Origin: an uncultured Pelagimonas sp.
GTDB lineage: Bacteria; Pseudomonadota; Alphaproteobacteria; Rhodobacterales; Rhodobacteraceae
NCBI GenBank assembly: GCA_947497905.1
Contig: CANMIH010000002.1
Coordinates: forward strand, 372,001-436,000
Direction of reading: 5' to 3'
DNA: 64,000 nucleotides
Part shown: piece after piece, positions 1 through 7,917 of the stretch
How the letters are laid out: every line of letters starts with the position of its first letter
How positions within the stretch are numbered: the stretch's first letter is position 1
Notes under the pieces: model-generated
The model's database searches: none
Seen by the model: only the letters and a program-made list of their open reading frames with translations
Told to the model about the DNA's origin: nothing
Position numbers and translations under genes: made by a program

Positions 1-841
1 TGCCAGATTGCGATCCACCCCGCACCACATTGGGTGCGCCCATCAGAACCGGATCCCCAACAGCGCGTGCCAAAGCCGCAGCAGACCGATGGGTTGGAAA
101 CTCACAGACCTTTGCTCCAATCATGGAATACATTTCACGGGTTTCGCCGTCGCCATCATCGTGGCTGCCATAGGTGACGCCAAGGGTGTCAAAGGCTTCG
201 GAGAGGCGGCAGAGATACCGGGGAACATCGCGGTCCTGATCATGCGCCGCGCGAATATTGGAGAGATGCTCTTGTGGGGTATGCCCCGATTTTCTGGCCC
301 AGAACCCAAGCTGTTCCGGGTCACACGCTGCGAGATGGAGTGCCTCATCCAGATGGTTGTTGAACACCACATAGTCGACCTGATGCCGCCGGATCGCCGC
401 CAAAAGCCGGTCGCCGCTGTCGACGGTGTGGGTTTCACAGCGGATCTGGACCCGCAGATCGGTCAGGGCTTCAGGCGCGTAATCGTCAACCGCCCGTAGA
501 AACACTTCACAATGATCCGGCCCGCGAAAGCCCCCCTCCCAGCTCCAGCTGTGCGCCATCCAGGCGGTGGTGATGCCATTGGCAGCTGCGTCATGTGCCG
601 TGGCCCGCAGCGCCGTGCGGATCGGGAACGGGGCAGAGGGGCGTGGCGCAAGATGGCGCTCAAAGGCGTCACCATGCAGGTCAATGATACCCGGCAGAAT
701 ATAATATCCGCGCAGGTCAACTTCGGGCAGAGGGCCTTTGGAGATGCGCCCCTCTTCAATCGCCACAGAGCGGTTCTGTAGCGTGCCATCACGTAACACG
801 GTTGCGCCGGTCAGACGCAGAGAGCAGGGTAACAAAGACAT
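1..841 (-). CDS. PhnM-like amidohydrolase (partial, cut by window edge)
   Basis: Minus-strand frame opening with ATG at 839-841 and open to the left edge; 280 codons are visible and the C-terminus is missing. It resembles PhnM, alpha-D-ribose 1-methylphosphonate 5-triphosphate diphosphatase of the C-P lyase pathway (amidohydrolase fold, cytoplasmic). Visible signatures are the metal-ligand HGD at residues 56-58 followed by ERHLAPRP, a later SHDDGDGE segment, and MGAPNVVRGGSQSG near the cut. Each has a counterpart in the complete PhnM at 9863-11068 (HTD, ERHIEPRP, SHDDTT, MGAPNLIRGGSHSG). It is therefore a second, diverged PhnM paralogue. Whether it has the same substrate cannot be told. A PhnF-like half-site lies about 30 bp upstream. 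Family assignment is firm, exact role inferred. Confidence 0.8.
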   Translation of the reverse strand, partial: MSLLPCSLRLTGATVLRDGTLQNRSVAIEEGRISKGPLPEVDLRGYYILPGIIDLHGDAFERHLAPRPSAPFPIRTALRATAHDAAANGITTAWMAHSWSWEGGFRGPDHCEVFLRAVDDYAPEALTDLRVQIRCETHTVDSGDRLLAAIRRHQVDYVVFNNHLDEALHLAACDPEQLGFWARKSGHTPQEHLSNIRAAHDQDRDVPRYLCRLSEAFDTLGVTYGSHDDGDGETREMYSMIGAKVCEFPTHRSAAALARAVGDPVLMGAPNVVRGGSQSG

Positions 842-869
842 GGATCATCTCGGAACGGGAAATGTTCCG

Positions 870-886
870 CTTGTCTAACCAGTCTA
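870..886. promoter_or_regulatory. Possible PhnF-type operator half-sites
   Basis: CTTGTCTA at 870-877, followed by a second TCTATA-like half-site at 882-887, lies in the 5' region of the PhnM-like gene that starts at 841. The same CTTGTCTA begins the half-site series upstream of phnG (2904-2911). HutC/PhnF-type GntR regulators bind TNGTCTA-like half-sites, so shared control is plausible. This is inferred from motif similarity only. Confidence 0.3.
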
Positions 887-993
887 TATGTCGTGGCAGT
901 GACATTTGCGCTGAAACTCGATGTCAAATACCTGTCTGCGCTGTGACGGGTGCGCCTTTGAAGAAGAGAGAACTCAAAATGGGGCACTTGGCC

Positions 994-1021
994 GAAAGAA
1001 AAGCGCCCCAGTGTGGGGCGC
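994..1021 (-). terminator. Rho-independent terminator
   Basis: Read on the minus strand, a 7-bp GC stem (GCGCCCC/GGGGCGC, 1003-1021) with a 5-nt loop is followed by TTTTCTTTC. It sits 14 bp beyond the stop of the minus-strand gene ending at 1036 and should end its transcript. Confidence 0.75.
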
Positions 1022-1035
1022 CAATGTGTTGAGCG

Positions 1036-1764
1036 TTATTCGATGGTGCCGACCATGGCCTCTTTTTCAAGCAGAGCGCCATTTTCAATTGGTGTCAGGC
1101 GCACCTTGTCGTCGGAAATCGCCACACGCATGCAAACCTGCTTTTGTTTGTCATTCTCGATGCAAAGGTCATTTCCCACCGAGTTATAGGGCAGCTCGCC
1201 GCCAAACGGCATGGGAAAGCCCGAGGCGCTGAGGAAGCCAACGGTCACGGTGCTGCGTGTCTCGAATTCATAGACGGTTTTGCTGCCTTTCAGGCTGGGG
1301 GACGGGGTCTCGTCCTCAACGGTGATCACACGACCAAAGAGCTTTTTGGCCAGAACACCGTCGAAGGTGATAACATCACGTAGCGCCTCACCCTGTTTGT
1401 TCACAAAATGCATGTTCATAAGACGACCTTCGCCGTCTTCGCTTTGCTGACGCAGGACCAGCTCGTGTTCGGTCAGTTTAAGGACGTCAAAGCAATCGGT
1501 GTCCTGGTCACTGATTAGGCACAGGTCTTCGCCCTGAACGGTCCATTGGCCGATCAGATCCGGAATGCCCGGACGTTCCCGCTTAAGTGCGCCACCCCGG
1601 CGAAACGTCATAAACCAGCCCTTGGGGGCATCGTCGCTCGACACGCGTTTGCCTGAAAGTGCCTTCTCCAATGAGACCGGTGTCGTCGATGTCGAAGTGG
1701 TGTCCGCCTGCATGCACTGCGCACATGTCGCCAAGATTGCGGTAAAGGCCAATATTTTTTTCAT
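1036..1764 (-). CDS. Hypothetical exported protein
   Basis: 242-residue product of unknown function. The start chosen is the ATG at 1762-1764, because it opens a typical signal peptide: MKK, a hydrophobic stretch LAFTAILATCAQC, then a polar Ser/Thr-rich segment. An upstream in-frame ATG (MTYY) 12 nt earlier is also possible, and neither has a clear ribosome binding site. The mature part contains paired Cys residues (EDLCLISDQDTDCF and NDLCIEND with KQVC) and repeated beta-type blocks that look like two related halves, suggesting a disulfide-stabilised beta protein of the periplasm or surface. The gene is monocistronic, with a terminator just downstream. No family recognised. Confidence 0.6.
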   Translation of the reverse strand: MKKILAFTAILATCAQCMQADTTSTSTTPVSLEKALSGKRVSSDDAPKGWFMTFRRGGALKRERPGIPDLIGQWTVQGEDLCLISDQDTDCFDVLKLTEHELVLRQQSEDGEGRLMNMHFVNKQGEALRDVITFDGVLAKKLFGRVITVEDETPSPSLKGSKTVYEFETRSTVTVGFLSASGFPMPFGGELPYNSVGNDLCIENDKQKQVCMRVAISDDKVRLTPIENGALLEKEAMVGTIE

Positions 1765-2139
1765 GTAGTATGTCATTCGTTGTTTGGTGATCGCACTGAA
1801 ATGGCACAAACACCAGGTACTGGATAAAGGCGCGCTATCTCGCAGCCATGGCCGGGGTGTAGGTCTAAGGAGGGCACACGTCAAACAGGTTTGGTGCGCA
1901 TCTTTTCTGCCAAAGGGTTGTTAGTTGCCCTGTCCCAGTGGCTACAAGAAGTTGATAGGTATCAGAACCTTGCCGTCTGATACGCTCGCCATGTCAGGAC
2001 GGTTGATCAGTTCGCGAGAGTGGGGGCTGCACGTTGTGTGTTCCATCTGGAAATTCATCCTGATTGGCGTGGTTCAAGGCAATTTCAGGCTGAAATGGAA
2101 AGAGGCGCTGGGGCGTAGGATTGTTTCGGCGAAATGCCG
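1765..2139. other. Intergenic region, no gene seen
   Basis: About 375 bp between the hypothetical exported protein and phnF. A 7-bp inverted repeat, GTATCAG...CTGATAC (1959-1983), with an 11-nt loop is the only structure I see. It could act as a weak terminator for phnF, but there is no T-run. The reading frames across this stretch look like noise. Confidence 0.5.
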
Positions 2140-2847
2140 TCATAGCTCCACGGTCAGGGTCACGCGGTCTCCGGCGAACCAGGTGTGGCCGTATTCGATG
2201 GGCACGCCATTAGGGTCGACGTTGATGTTCACGGTGCGCAGGATCGGGGCGTTGTCGCGCAGGCGCAGGTGTAGGGCCTGTGTCGGTGTCGCGAGTTTGG
2301 CGGTCAGGCGGGTGGAGGCGCGGGTGTAGTCGCTGATCCCGCAGCGTGCCAGCGCATCGGTGACCGAGCTGACGTCGTTAAGTACGGACAGAATATCGGG
2401 CACGCGCGCGGCGGGAAACACGCTGCGCCCCAGAGCGATGGGTTGGCCGTCTGCTTTGGACAGGCCTTCATAGACATGCACCGGATCTCCTGGCGCGATA
2501 TTGAGCGCCTCGGCCTCGCGGACGTCGGCACCACGGGTTTCAAGTACGATGATCTCGCGGCTGGCGCTGCGCCCGGCGGCGCGCAGGTTCTGGGTAAAAC
2601 GCACCCGGCGACCAATCGGGTAATCCGCTGGTTTGGAGGCCACAAACACCCCGGCACCCCGGCGCGAGAGCACCAGTCCCTTTTCTGACATGTCCTGCAG
2701 CGCCCGGCGCACGGTGTGGCGATTGACCCCAAACCGCGCTGAAAGTTCCGCCTCGGTCGGCAGTTTATCTCCGGGTGCATATTTGTCGCCCGCGATGTCA
2801 GTCGTCAGGCTGTCAGCAATGGATTTCCAGATCGCGCGGCGCGTCAT
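2140..2847 (-). CDS. phnF: PhnF, GntR/HutC-type phosphonate regulator
   Basis: 235-residue transcription factor. The N-terminal winged helix (about residues 5-72) shows the GntR signature PTEAELSARFGVNRHTVRRAL and then GLVLSRRGAGVFV. Residues about 90-235 form a UTRA effector domain, as in the HutC subfamily. It is divergent from phnG with about 100 bp between, the classic arrangement for PhnF repressing the C-P lyase operon until a phosphonate or pathway intermediate binds. The start codon overlaps the Pho-box-like site at 2846-2863. Family is certain; the phn target follows from context. Confidence 0.9.
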   Translation of the reverse strand: MTRRAIWKSIADSLTTDIAGDKYAPGDKLPTEAELSARFGVNRHTVRRALQDMSEKGLVLSRRGAGVFVASKPADYPIGRRVRFTQNLRAAGRSASREIIVLETRGADVREAEALNIAPGDPVHVYEGLSKADGQPIALGRSVFPAARVPDILSVLNDVSSVTDALARCGISDYTRASTRLTAKLATPTQALHLRLRDNAPILRTVNINVDPNGVPIEYGHTWFAGDRVTLTVEL

Positions 2848-2863
2848 GTCATGAAACTTTCAC
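2846..2863 (+). promoter_or_regulatory. Pho-box-like PhoB site upstream of phnG
   Basis: ATGTCAT-GAAA-CTTTCAC: two 7-bp half-sites with 11-bp period, against the PhoB consensus CTGTCAT-N4-CTGTCAC (6 of 7 and 6 of 7 matches). It lies 86 bp upstream of the phnG start, in the direction of the operon, and overlaps the phnF start codon. This predicts activation under phosphate starvation. Confidence 0.6.
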
Positions 2864-2903
2864 TCAAAGATGCTTGCTCAGAGTGGGACTGAGCGACTAC
2901 AGA

Positions 2904-2932
2904 CTTGTCTAGTTGTATAGTAATTCAGACAA
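2904..2932 (+). promoter_or_regulatory. Probable PhnF operator
   Basis: Two abutting direct half-sites TTGTCTAG (2905-2912) and TTGTATAG (2913-2920) are followed by the inverted half-site AGACAA (2927-2932). TTGTCT/AGACAA forms a perfect 6-bp inverted repeat. TATAGT at 2916-2921 could be a -10 element, so bound repressor would block the phnG promoter. Motif type fits HutC-family regulators; binding is inferred. Confidence 0.45.
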
Positions 2933-2949
2933 ATAGGCAAGGTGTCTAG

Positions 2950-3393
2950 ATGGTCGATCAAACCGCCAGAAAAGATTGGATGAGCCTCTTGGCCAAAGCG
3001 CCTGCGGGTGTCCTGGCCGAGCTGTGGCAGGGCATGGAAGATGCGCCCGAGTTTACCCATTTGCGCGCGCCAGAGATCGGTGCCGCGATGGTGCGGGGCC
3101 GCATGGGCGGTACCGGCGCCCCGTTCAACCTTGGGGAAATGACCGTGACCCGCTGCTCGCTACAGCTCGGCTGCGGCACCGTTGGGCATGGCTATGTGCA
3201 GGGGCGCGACAAGGCCCATGCGGAACGGGCCGCTTTGGTGGATGCGCTGATGCAGACCGAGGCCGCCGCTCAAACCGACATGACGCTGTTGCAGCCCCTG
3301 CGCGCCAAGATGGCCAGCGCCCGCACAGCCCGCGCCGCTAAAGCGGCGGCGACAAAGGTGGATTTCTTCACCATGGCCCGAGGAGAAGACTGA
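2950..3393 (+). CDS. phnG: PhnG, C-P lyase core complex subunit
   Basis: 147 residues, the usual size for PhnG. It is a subunit of the PhnGHIJ core complex, and with PhnI, PhnH and PhnL it transfers phosphonate to the ribose C1 of ATP. Recognisable PhnG features are the TRCSLQLGCGTVGHGYVQGRD-like central segment followed by HAERAALVDALMQ. The ATG follows AAGGTG at a suitable distance. The stop codon overlaps the phnH start (TGATG), implying translational coupling. First gene of the operon, behind the Pho box and PhnF operator. Confidence 0.93.
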   Translation: MVDQTARKDWMSLLAKAPAGVLAELWQGMEDAPEFTHLRAPEIGAAMVRGRMGGTGAPFNLGEMTVTRCSLQLGCGTVGHGYVQGRDKAHAERAALVDALMQTEAAAQTDMTLLQPLRAKMASARTARAAKAAATKVDFFTMARGED

Positions 3394-3956
3394 TGCAGGC
3401 AGAGGTTTTGCAAGGCGGTTTCGCCAAGGCGCCAATTGATGCGGCTGTGGCCTTTCGGGCCGCGATGCAGGTCATGGCGCGTCCTGGTTGTATTGAAACC
3501 GTGAGCGGTGGAAAGCCCCCGGCGCCGATGTCGGTTGCGGCGGGTGTGTTGGTGCTGACGCTGTGTGATCCGGAAACGCCCGTGCATCTGGCGGGCGCGT
3601 TGGATTGCCAGCCGGTGCGCGACTGGATCACCTTCCACACCGGTGCCCCCTTTGTCGACGCCGACACAGCGATGTTTGCCATCGGACGTTGGGCGGACCT
3701 GACGCCGGTCACGCGCTTTGCCATCGGCACGCCCGAATATCCCGATCGCTCGGCCACGTTGATTGTGGAATGTGATGCGCTGGGCGAAGGCCACAGGCTC
3801 AGCGGCCCCGGCATCAAAGACACCGCGTCTCTGGCCCTGCCCGAGGTTGAAGTGTTTCAGAACAATGCTCTGCTGTTCCCGCTGGGGTTGGATTTCTTCT
3901 TTTGCGCCGGTGATCAGGTTGCCGCGCTGCCACGCACAACAAAGGTTGAGGGCTAA
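3393..3956 (+). CDS. phnH: PhnH, C-P lyase core complex subunit
   Basis: 187 residues, full length for PhnH. The N-terminus GGFAKAPIDAAVAFRAAMQVMARPG is typical of the family (the first residues pair PhnH with the core complex), and PEYPDRSATL is a conserved PhnH block. It belongs to the PhnGHIJ complex in the cytoplasm. The ATG at 3393 overlaps the phnG stop by one base. phnI follows 3 bp after the stop. Confidence 0.93.
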   Translation: MQAEVLQGGFAKAPIDAAVAFRAAMQVMARPGCIETVSGGKPPAPMSVAAGVLVLTLCDPETPVHLAGALDCQPVRDWITFHTGAPFVDADTAMFAIGRWADLTPVTRFAIGTPEYPDRSATLIVECDALGEGHRLSGPGIKDTASLALPEVEVFQNNALLFPLGLDFFFCAGDQVAALPRTTKVEG

Positions 3957-3959
3957 GCG

Positions 3960-5045
3960 ATGTATGTAGCCGTAAAAGGTGGCGAACGTGCCATCGACAA
4001 CGCCCACGCCTGGTTGGCCGAGGAGCGTCGCGGGGATCTGAGCGTGGCCGAGCTGTCGGTCGATCAGATCAAAGAGCAGCTCAAGCTGGCGGTGAACCGC
4101 GTGATGGCCGAGGGCTCGCTCTATGATCAAGATCTGGCGGCGCTGGCGATCAAACAGGCGCGCGGCGATATGATCGAGGCGATCTTTCTGATCCGCGCCT
4201 ATCGCACCACCTTGCCCCGCTTTGGCAACACCAACCCCATCGACACCGGGGCCATGGAGTGCATCCGCCGTATTTCGGCGACCTTCAAAGACGCGCCCGG
4301 TGGTCAGGTGCTTGGTCCGACCTTTGATTACACGCACCGCCTGCTGGATTTCAAACTGGCAGCGGATGGCGAGGTGCTCGAGGCGCCCGTAAGTGCGCCG
4401 CGCACGGAACCCACACCGCGCATTGCCGACTTCCTTGGCCGCGAAGGATTGATTCAGGAAGAGGCCGAGAGCGACGACACCCCGCCGGATCTGACCCGCG
4501 AGCCGATGGAGCTTCCGGGCAACCGCGCGCTGCGCCTCCAGTCGCTGACCCGCGGCGATGAGGGCTTTGTACTTGGCATGGCCTATTCGACCCAACGTGG
4601 CTATGCGCGCAACCACGCCTTTGTGGGTGAGCTGCGCATCGGGGATGTGGCGGTCGAGATGGAAATCCCCGAGCTGGGCTTTACCATTAAGATCGGCGAG
4701 ATCGAAGTCACCGAATGTGAGACCGTGAACCAGTTCACCGGCTCCAAATCGGAACCCCCACAGTTCACCCGCGGTTATGGTCTTGTGATGGGCCAGTGCG
4801 AGCGTAAATCGATTTCGATGGCGCTGGTGGACCGGGCGCTGCGCTGGCGCGAGCTGGGCGAAGACGACATGGGCGCCCCGGCGCAGGACGAAGAGTTTGT
4901 TCTGTACCACTCGGACAATATTCAGGCGACCGGCTTTCTTGAGCATATCAAACTGCCGCATTATGTCGATTTCCAGTCCGAGCTGGAACTGGTGCGCAAG
5001 CTGCGTCGCGAAGCCGAGGCCAATGTGGCGGAGGCGGCAGAGTGA
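3960..5045 (+). CDS. phnI: PhnI, C-P lyase core complex subunit (nucleosidase)
   Basis: 361 residues. PhnI displaces adenine from ATP so that the phosphonate becomes linked to ribose 5-triphosphate. The N-terminus MYVAVKGGERAIDNAH is diagnostic. The EYH-type region and the C-terminal VLYHSDNIQATGFLEHIKLPHYVDFQSEL block agree with PhnI. The start follows GAGGG at 7 nt. The last codons run into a Pho-box-like site 11 bp beyond the stop, so a second promoter starts here. Confidence 0.94.
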   Translation: MYVAVKGGERAIDNAHAWLAEERRGDLSVAELSVDQIKEQLKLAVNRVMAEGSLYDQDLAALAIKQARGDMIEAIFLIRAYRTTLPRFGNTNPIDTGAMECIRRISATFKDAPGGQVLGPTFDYTHRLLDFKLAADGEVLEAPVSAPRTEPTPRIADFLGREGLIQEEAESDDTPPDLTREPMELPGNRALRLQSLTRGDEGFVLGMAYSTQRGYARNHAFVGELRIGDVAVEMEIPELGFTIKIGEIEVTECETVNQFTGSKSEPPQFTRGYGLVMGQCERKSISMALVDRALRWRELGEDDMGAPAQDEEFVLYHSDNIQATGFLEHIKLPHYVDFQSELELVRKLRREAEANVAEAAE

Positions 5046-5055
5046 TCCGCAGCTT

Positions 5056-5073
5056 CTGTCATAAAAGTGTCAC
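5056..5073 (+). promoter_or_regulatory. Pho-box-like PhoB site inside the phn cluster
   Basis: CTGTCAT-AAAA-GTGTCAC: half-sites match the PhoB consensus 7 of 7 and 6 of 7, with exact 11-bp period. It is the better of the two Pho boxes here. It lies 95 bp upstream of the transporter start, almost the same distance as the first Pho box to phnG, and would give an internal phosphate-starvation promoter for the transporter and phnJKLN. Confidence 0.7.
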
Positions 5074-5168
5074 AAACGACATCGGAGTGGTCCATCCGGG
5101 CCAGACCTCCGGCTGTGACTGCGTTAGGAGAGCGGAGACTTCTCCTTTCCTGACGCGAGGCACAGGGC

Positions 5169-6014
5169 GTGACTGTTGGCATCTTCATGACGGTTCTATT
5201 TGCGGCCCTGTTGCATGCGGGCTGGAACGCCTTGGTCAAGGGCGGGGCCGAAAAGGGCGCGGCCATGATCGCCGTGTCCATCGGGCAGGGGATTGCCGGT
5301 CTACTGGTTCTGCCCTTTGTCAGCTGGCCCACCGCCGAAGCCATGGTCTATCTGCCCTACAGCATTGCGCTGCATGTCGGATACCAGAGCTTTCTGATCG
5401 CGGCCTATCGCATGGGCGACTTTACCCAAGTCTATCCGATTGCGCGCGGTGTGGCGCCTCTGTTGGTCACGGCCGTGTCCATTGTGCTCCTCGGAGCGAG
5501 CTTTTCGTCGGTACAGTTGATGGCCATTGGCCTGATTGCTGTTGGGATCATGTCGATCTCGCTGGTGCGCAATGGCGAGGGCACGTTTCAGTGGCAGGGC
5601 GCTGTGCTGGCGCTGATCACCGGGGCCTTTATCGCGGGCTATTCCGTTGTCGACGGGCTGGGGGCGCGCGCAGGGGGCACCGCCGTGGGCTACTTCGGGC
5701 TTCAGGCCGCCATCAATGGGGTGATCTTTACCGCACTGTCCCTGATGGTGCGGCCCGCATCGGTGCGCAGCGCATTGCGCCTGCCAACCCATCTTGTTCT
5801 GGGCGGAGGCGCGTCGTTTGTGGCCTACGCTCTGGTGGTCTACGCCTTCATGTTTGCGCCCATCGCCATGGTCACCGCATTGCGCGAAACCAGCATCATC
5901 TTTGCGCTGATCATCGGATCGGTGGTGTTTCACGAGCGGGTCAATATCCGCAAAGTGGCCGCCGCCATGTCGACGATCTGTGGCGTGATCGTGCTGCGGG
6001 TCTATCGCGGCTAG
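5169..6014 (+). CDS. EamA/DMT-family transporter in the phn cluster
   Basis: 281-residue inner-membrane protein with about ten hydrophobic helices in two homologous halves, as in the EamA (drug/metabolite transporter) superfamily; each half ends in a V-F-x-E-R/GASFS-like EamA turn. The start is GTG at 5169, because the frame then begins with a hydrophobic helix containing LLHAGWNALVKGG, the usual EamA N-terminus. It sits between phnI and phnJ, directly behind a Pho box. Its substrate is unknown; a phosphonate, a pathway product or a by-product are all possible. DMT proteins are commonly exporters, so it need not replace PhnCDE. Confidence 0.85.
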   Translation: MTVGIFMTVLFAALLHAGWNALVKGGAEKGAAMIAVSIGQGIAGLLVLPFVSWPTAEAMVYLPYSIALHVGYQSFLIAAYRMGDFTQVYPIARGVAPLLVTAVSIVLLGASFSSVQLMAIGLIAVGIMSISLVRNGEGTFQWQGAVLALITGAFIAGYSVVDGLGARAGGTAVGYFGLQAAINGVIFTALSLMVRPASVRSALRLPTHLVLGGGASFVAYALVVYAFMFAPIAMVTALRETSIIFALIIGSVVFHERVNIRKVAAAMSTICGVIVLRVYRG

Positions 6015-6052
6015 GGCTTCCCACTCTTCTACAGTTTAAACACGCGTCGGGT

Positions 6053-6229
6053 TCAGAAGGTGTCCGGCGGGCTGTTGCGATCATTGTCGCGTCGCGCCGT
6101 GATGCGCGCCCGTGTGGCATGTGGTTTGGTCTTTTTTGCGGGGCTCCGCAGCGAGAGCCACAGCACGCCACCAACAACGACAATTCCCAAAACTATGGAG
6201 CCGAGGGTCACAATCAGATCTTCGCCCAT
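6053..6229 (-). CDS. Small single-span membrane protein, antisense to the phn operon
   Basis: 58-residue frame on the minus strand filling the gap between the EamA transporter and phnJ. The ATG at 6227-6229 is preceded by GGGAG at about 9 nt. Residues about 7-27 form one strongly hydrophobic helix (TLGSIVLGIVVVGGVLWLSL). The remainder is basic (KKTKPH, RARITARRD), so the tail should face the cytoplasm. The protein-like composition and ribosome binding site argue for a real gene. Its promoter would lie inside phnJ. No function known. Confidence 0.5.
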   Translation of the reverse strand: MGEDLIVTLGSIVLGIVVVGGVLWLSLRSPAKKTKPHATRARITARRDNDRNSPPDTF

Positions 6230-6275
6230 CTCTCAAATCTCCCAAAACAAAATACAACGGCTGAAAGGACCAGCC

Positions 6276-7142
6276 ATGTCTGATTATAACTTCGCCTATC
6301 TGGACGAACAGACCAAACGCATGATCCGCCGCGCGATCCTCAAGGGTCTTGCCATTCCGGGGTACCAGGTGCCATTTGCCAGCCGCGAAATGCCAATGCC
6401 CTATGGTTGGGGCACTGGCGGTGTTCAGGTTTCGGCCGCGACACTGACCCCCGATGATCAGTTCAAAGTGATCGATCAGGGTGCCGATGACACCACAAAC
6501 GCGGTGTCGATCCGTAAGTTCTTTGAGCGCACCGCCGGGGTGGCTACTACCGAGGAAACCACGAAGGCCACGGTCATCCAGACCCGCCACCGCATTCCGG
6601 AAGAGGACCTGACCGAAGATCAGATCCTTGTCTATCAGGTGCCAATTCCTGAACCGCTGCGCTTTTTGGAACCCTCAGAGATTGAGACCCGCAAGATGCA
6701 CAGCCTTGAGGAATACGGGTTGATGCATGTGAAGCTCTATGAGGACATCGCCCGCCACGGTGCGATTGCCACCGCCTATGCCTATCCGGTGAAGGTTGAG
6801 GGCCGCTATGTCATGGACCCTTCGCCCATTCCGAAATTTGACAACCCAAAGATGGAAATGGCGGCGATCCAACTCTTTGGTGCGGGGCGCGAACAGCGGA
6901 TCTATGCGCTGCCGCCCTACACCAAGGTGGTCAGCCTCGATTTCGAAGATTTCCCGTTTGAGGCCAGCAAAGCCGATGCCTGCTGTGATCTCTGTGGCGC
7001 GGAAGACAGCTATCTCGACGAGGTCATCACCGATGATCAGGGCGGACGCATGTTTGTCTGTTCCGACACCGATTACTGCCGTTCGCGGCGCGAAGCCGGT
7101 CATGTGGGCGCACTTGGCATGGCGCAGGAGGACGCAGCATGA
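6276..7142 (+). CDS. phnJ: PhnJ, radical SAM C-P lyase
   Basis: 288 residues. PhnJ is the radical-SAM enzyme that cleaves the carbon-phosphorus bond of ribose 1-phosphonate 5-phosphate, giving the hydrocarbon and the cyclic 1,2-phosphate. C237, C240, C262 and C268 (in CCDLCGAED and VCSDTDYC) correspond to the E. coli cluster and active-site cysteines 241, 244, 266 and 272. The start is the ATG after GAAAGGA, giving MSDYNFAYLDEQTKRMIRR. A longer in-frame extension upstream lacks PhnJ similarity. The stop overlaps phnK by 4 bp. Confidence 0.96.
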   Translation: MSDYNFAYLDEQTKRMIRRAILKGLAIPGYQVPFASREMPMPYGWGTGGVQVSAATLTPDDQFKVIDQGADDTTNAVSIRKFFERTAGVATTEETTKATVIQTRHRIPEEDLTEDQILVYQVPIPEPLRFLEPSEIETRKMHSLEEYGLMHVKLYEDIARHGAIATAYAYPVKVEGRYVMDPSPIPKFDNPKMEMAAIQLFGAGREQRIYALPPYTKVVSLDFEDFPFEASKADACCDLCGAEDSYLDEVITDDQGGRMFVCSDTDYCRSRREAGHVGALGMAQEDAA

Positions 7143-7909
7143 CCCCTCTGTTTCAGGTCAAAGGCCTTTCCAAGAATTACGGCACTCACATTGGCTGTCG
7201 CGATGTGAATTTCGATCTCTATCCCGGTGAGGTGATGGGGATTGTCGGTGAAAGCGGCTCGGGAAAGTCGACGCTGCTGAACTGTATGGCCGGGCATCTG
7301 ACCCCGGATGCCGGACAGGTGATGTTCGACACGCGTGCCGAGGGCATGAAAGACACGCTTGAGATGTCGGAACCCGAACGCCGGATGCTGAGCCGCACCG
7401 ACTGGGCCTTTGTGCATCAGCATGCCCGCGATGGGCTGCGCATGAATGTCAGCGCCGGCGGCAATGTGGGTGAACGCCTGATGGCGGTTGGGGCGCGTCA
7501 CTATGGTGAGATCCGCGACACCGCCATTGACTGGCTGGACCGGGTGGAGATCAAGGAAAGTCGCATCGACGACCGCCCCAGTGCCTTTTCGGGGGGCATG
7601 CAGCAGCGCCTGCAGATCGCCCGCAACCTCGTGACCGGCCCGCGTCTGGTGTTCATGGATGAGCCCACCGGCGGTCTGGATGTCTCGGTTCAGGCGCGCC
7701 TGCTCGACCTGCTGCGCAGCCTTGTGCGCGAGATGGGGCTCAGCGCCATTATCGTCACCCATGATTTGGCGGTGGTGCGTCTCTTGGCGGACCGTCTGAT
7801 GGTGATGAAAGACGGCCATGTGGTGGAAAGCGGTCTGACCGATCAGGTGCTGGATGATCCGCAGCATGGCTACACCCAGTTGCTGGTGTCCAGCGTTCTG
7901 CAGGTCTGA
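7139..7909 (+). CDS. phnK: PhnK, ABC-type ATPase of C-P lyase
   Basis: 256-residue ABC ATPase. It has a Walker A GESGSGKST at residues 37-45, a signature FSGGMQQRLQIAR, a Walker B LVFMDEPT and the switch histidine in IVTHDLAV. PhnK docks on the PhnGHIJ core and is not a transporter subunit. Its ATG overlaps the phnJ stop (ATGA). About 58 bp with a GC-hairpin element separate it from phnL. Confidence 0.94.
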   Translation: MTPLFQVKGLSKNYGTHIGCRDVNFDLYPGEVMGIVGESGSGKSTLLNCMAGHLTPDAGQVMFDTRAEGMKDTLEMSEPERRMLSRTDWAFVHQHARDGLRMNVSAGGNVGERLMAVGARHYGEIRDTAIDWLDRVEIKESRIDDRPSAFSGGMQQRLQIARNLVTGPRLVFMDEPTGGLDVSVQARLLDLLRSLVREMGLSAIIVTHDLAVVRLLADRLMVMKDGHVVESGLTDQVLDDPQHGYTQLLVSSVLQV

Positions 7910-7917
7910 GCCGAGGA

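Noticed and set aside
1925-2329. 134-codon plus-strand frame upstream and opposite of phnF
   Set aside because: More than half lies antisense to phnF, and the remainder has no protein-like pattern or start signals.
3270-4961. 563-codon open frame on the minus strand opposite phnG-phnH-phnI
   Set aside because: It runs antisense to three clearly recognisable C-P lyase genes. Its Arg/His/Gln-rich composition is what a high-GC antisense frame gives, and no domain is visible.
5042-6283. 413-codon plus-strand frame over the EamA transporter
   Set aside because: Overlaps the transporter in another frame. The transporter frame has clear membrane helices, while this one is Arg/Gly/His-rich noise.
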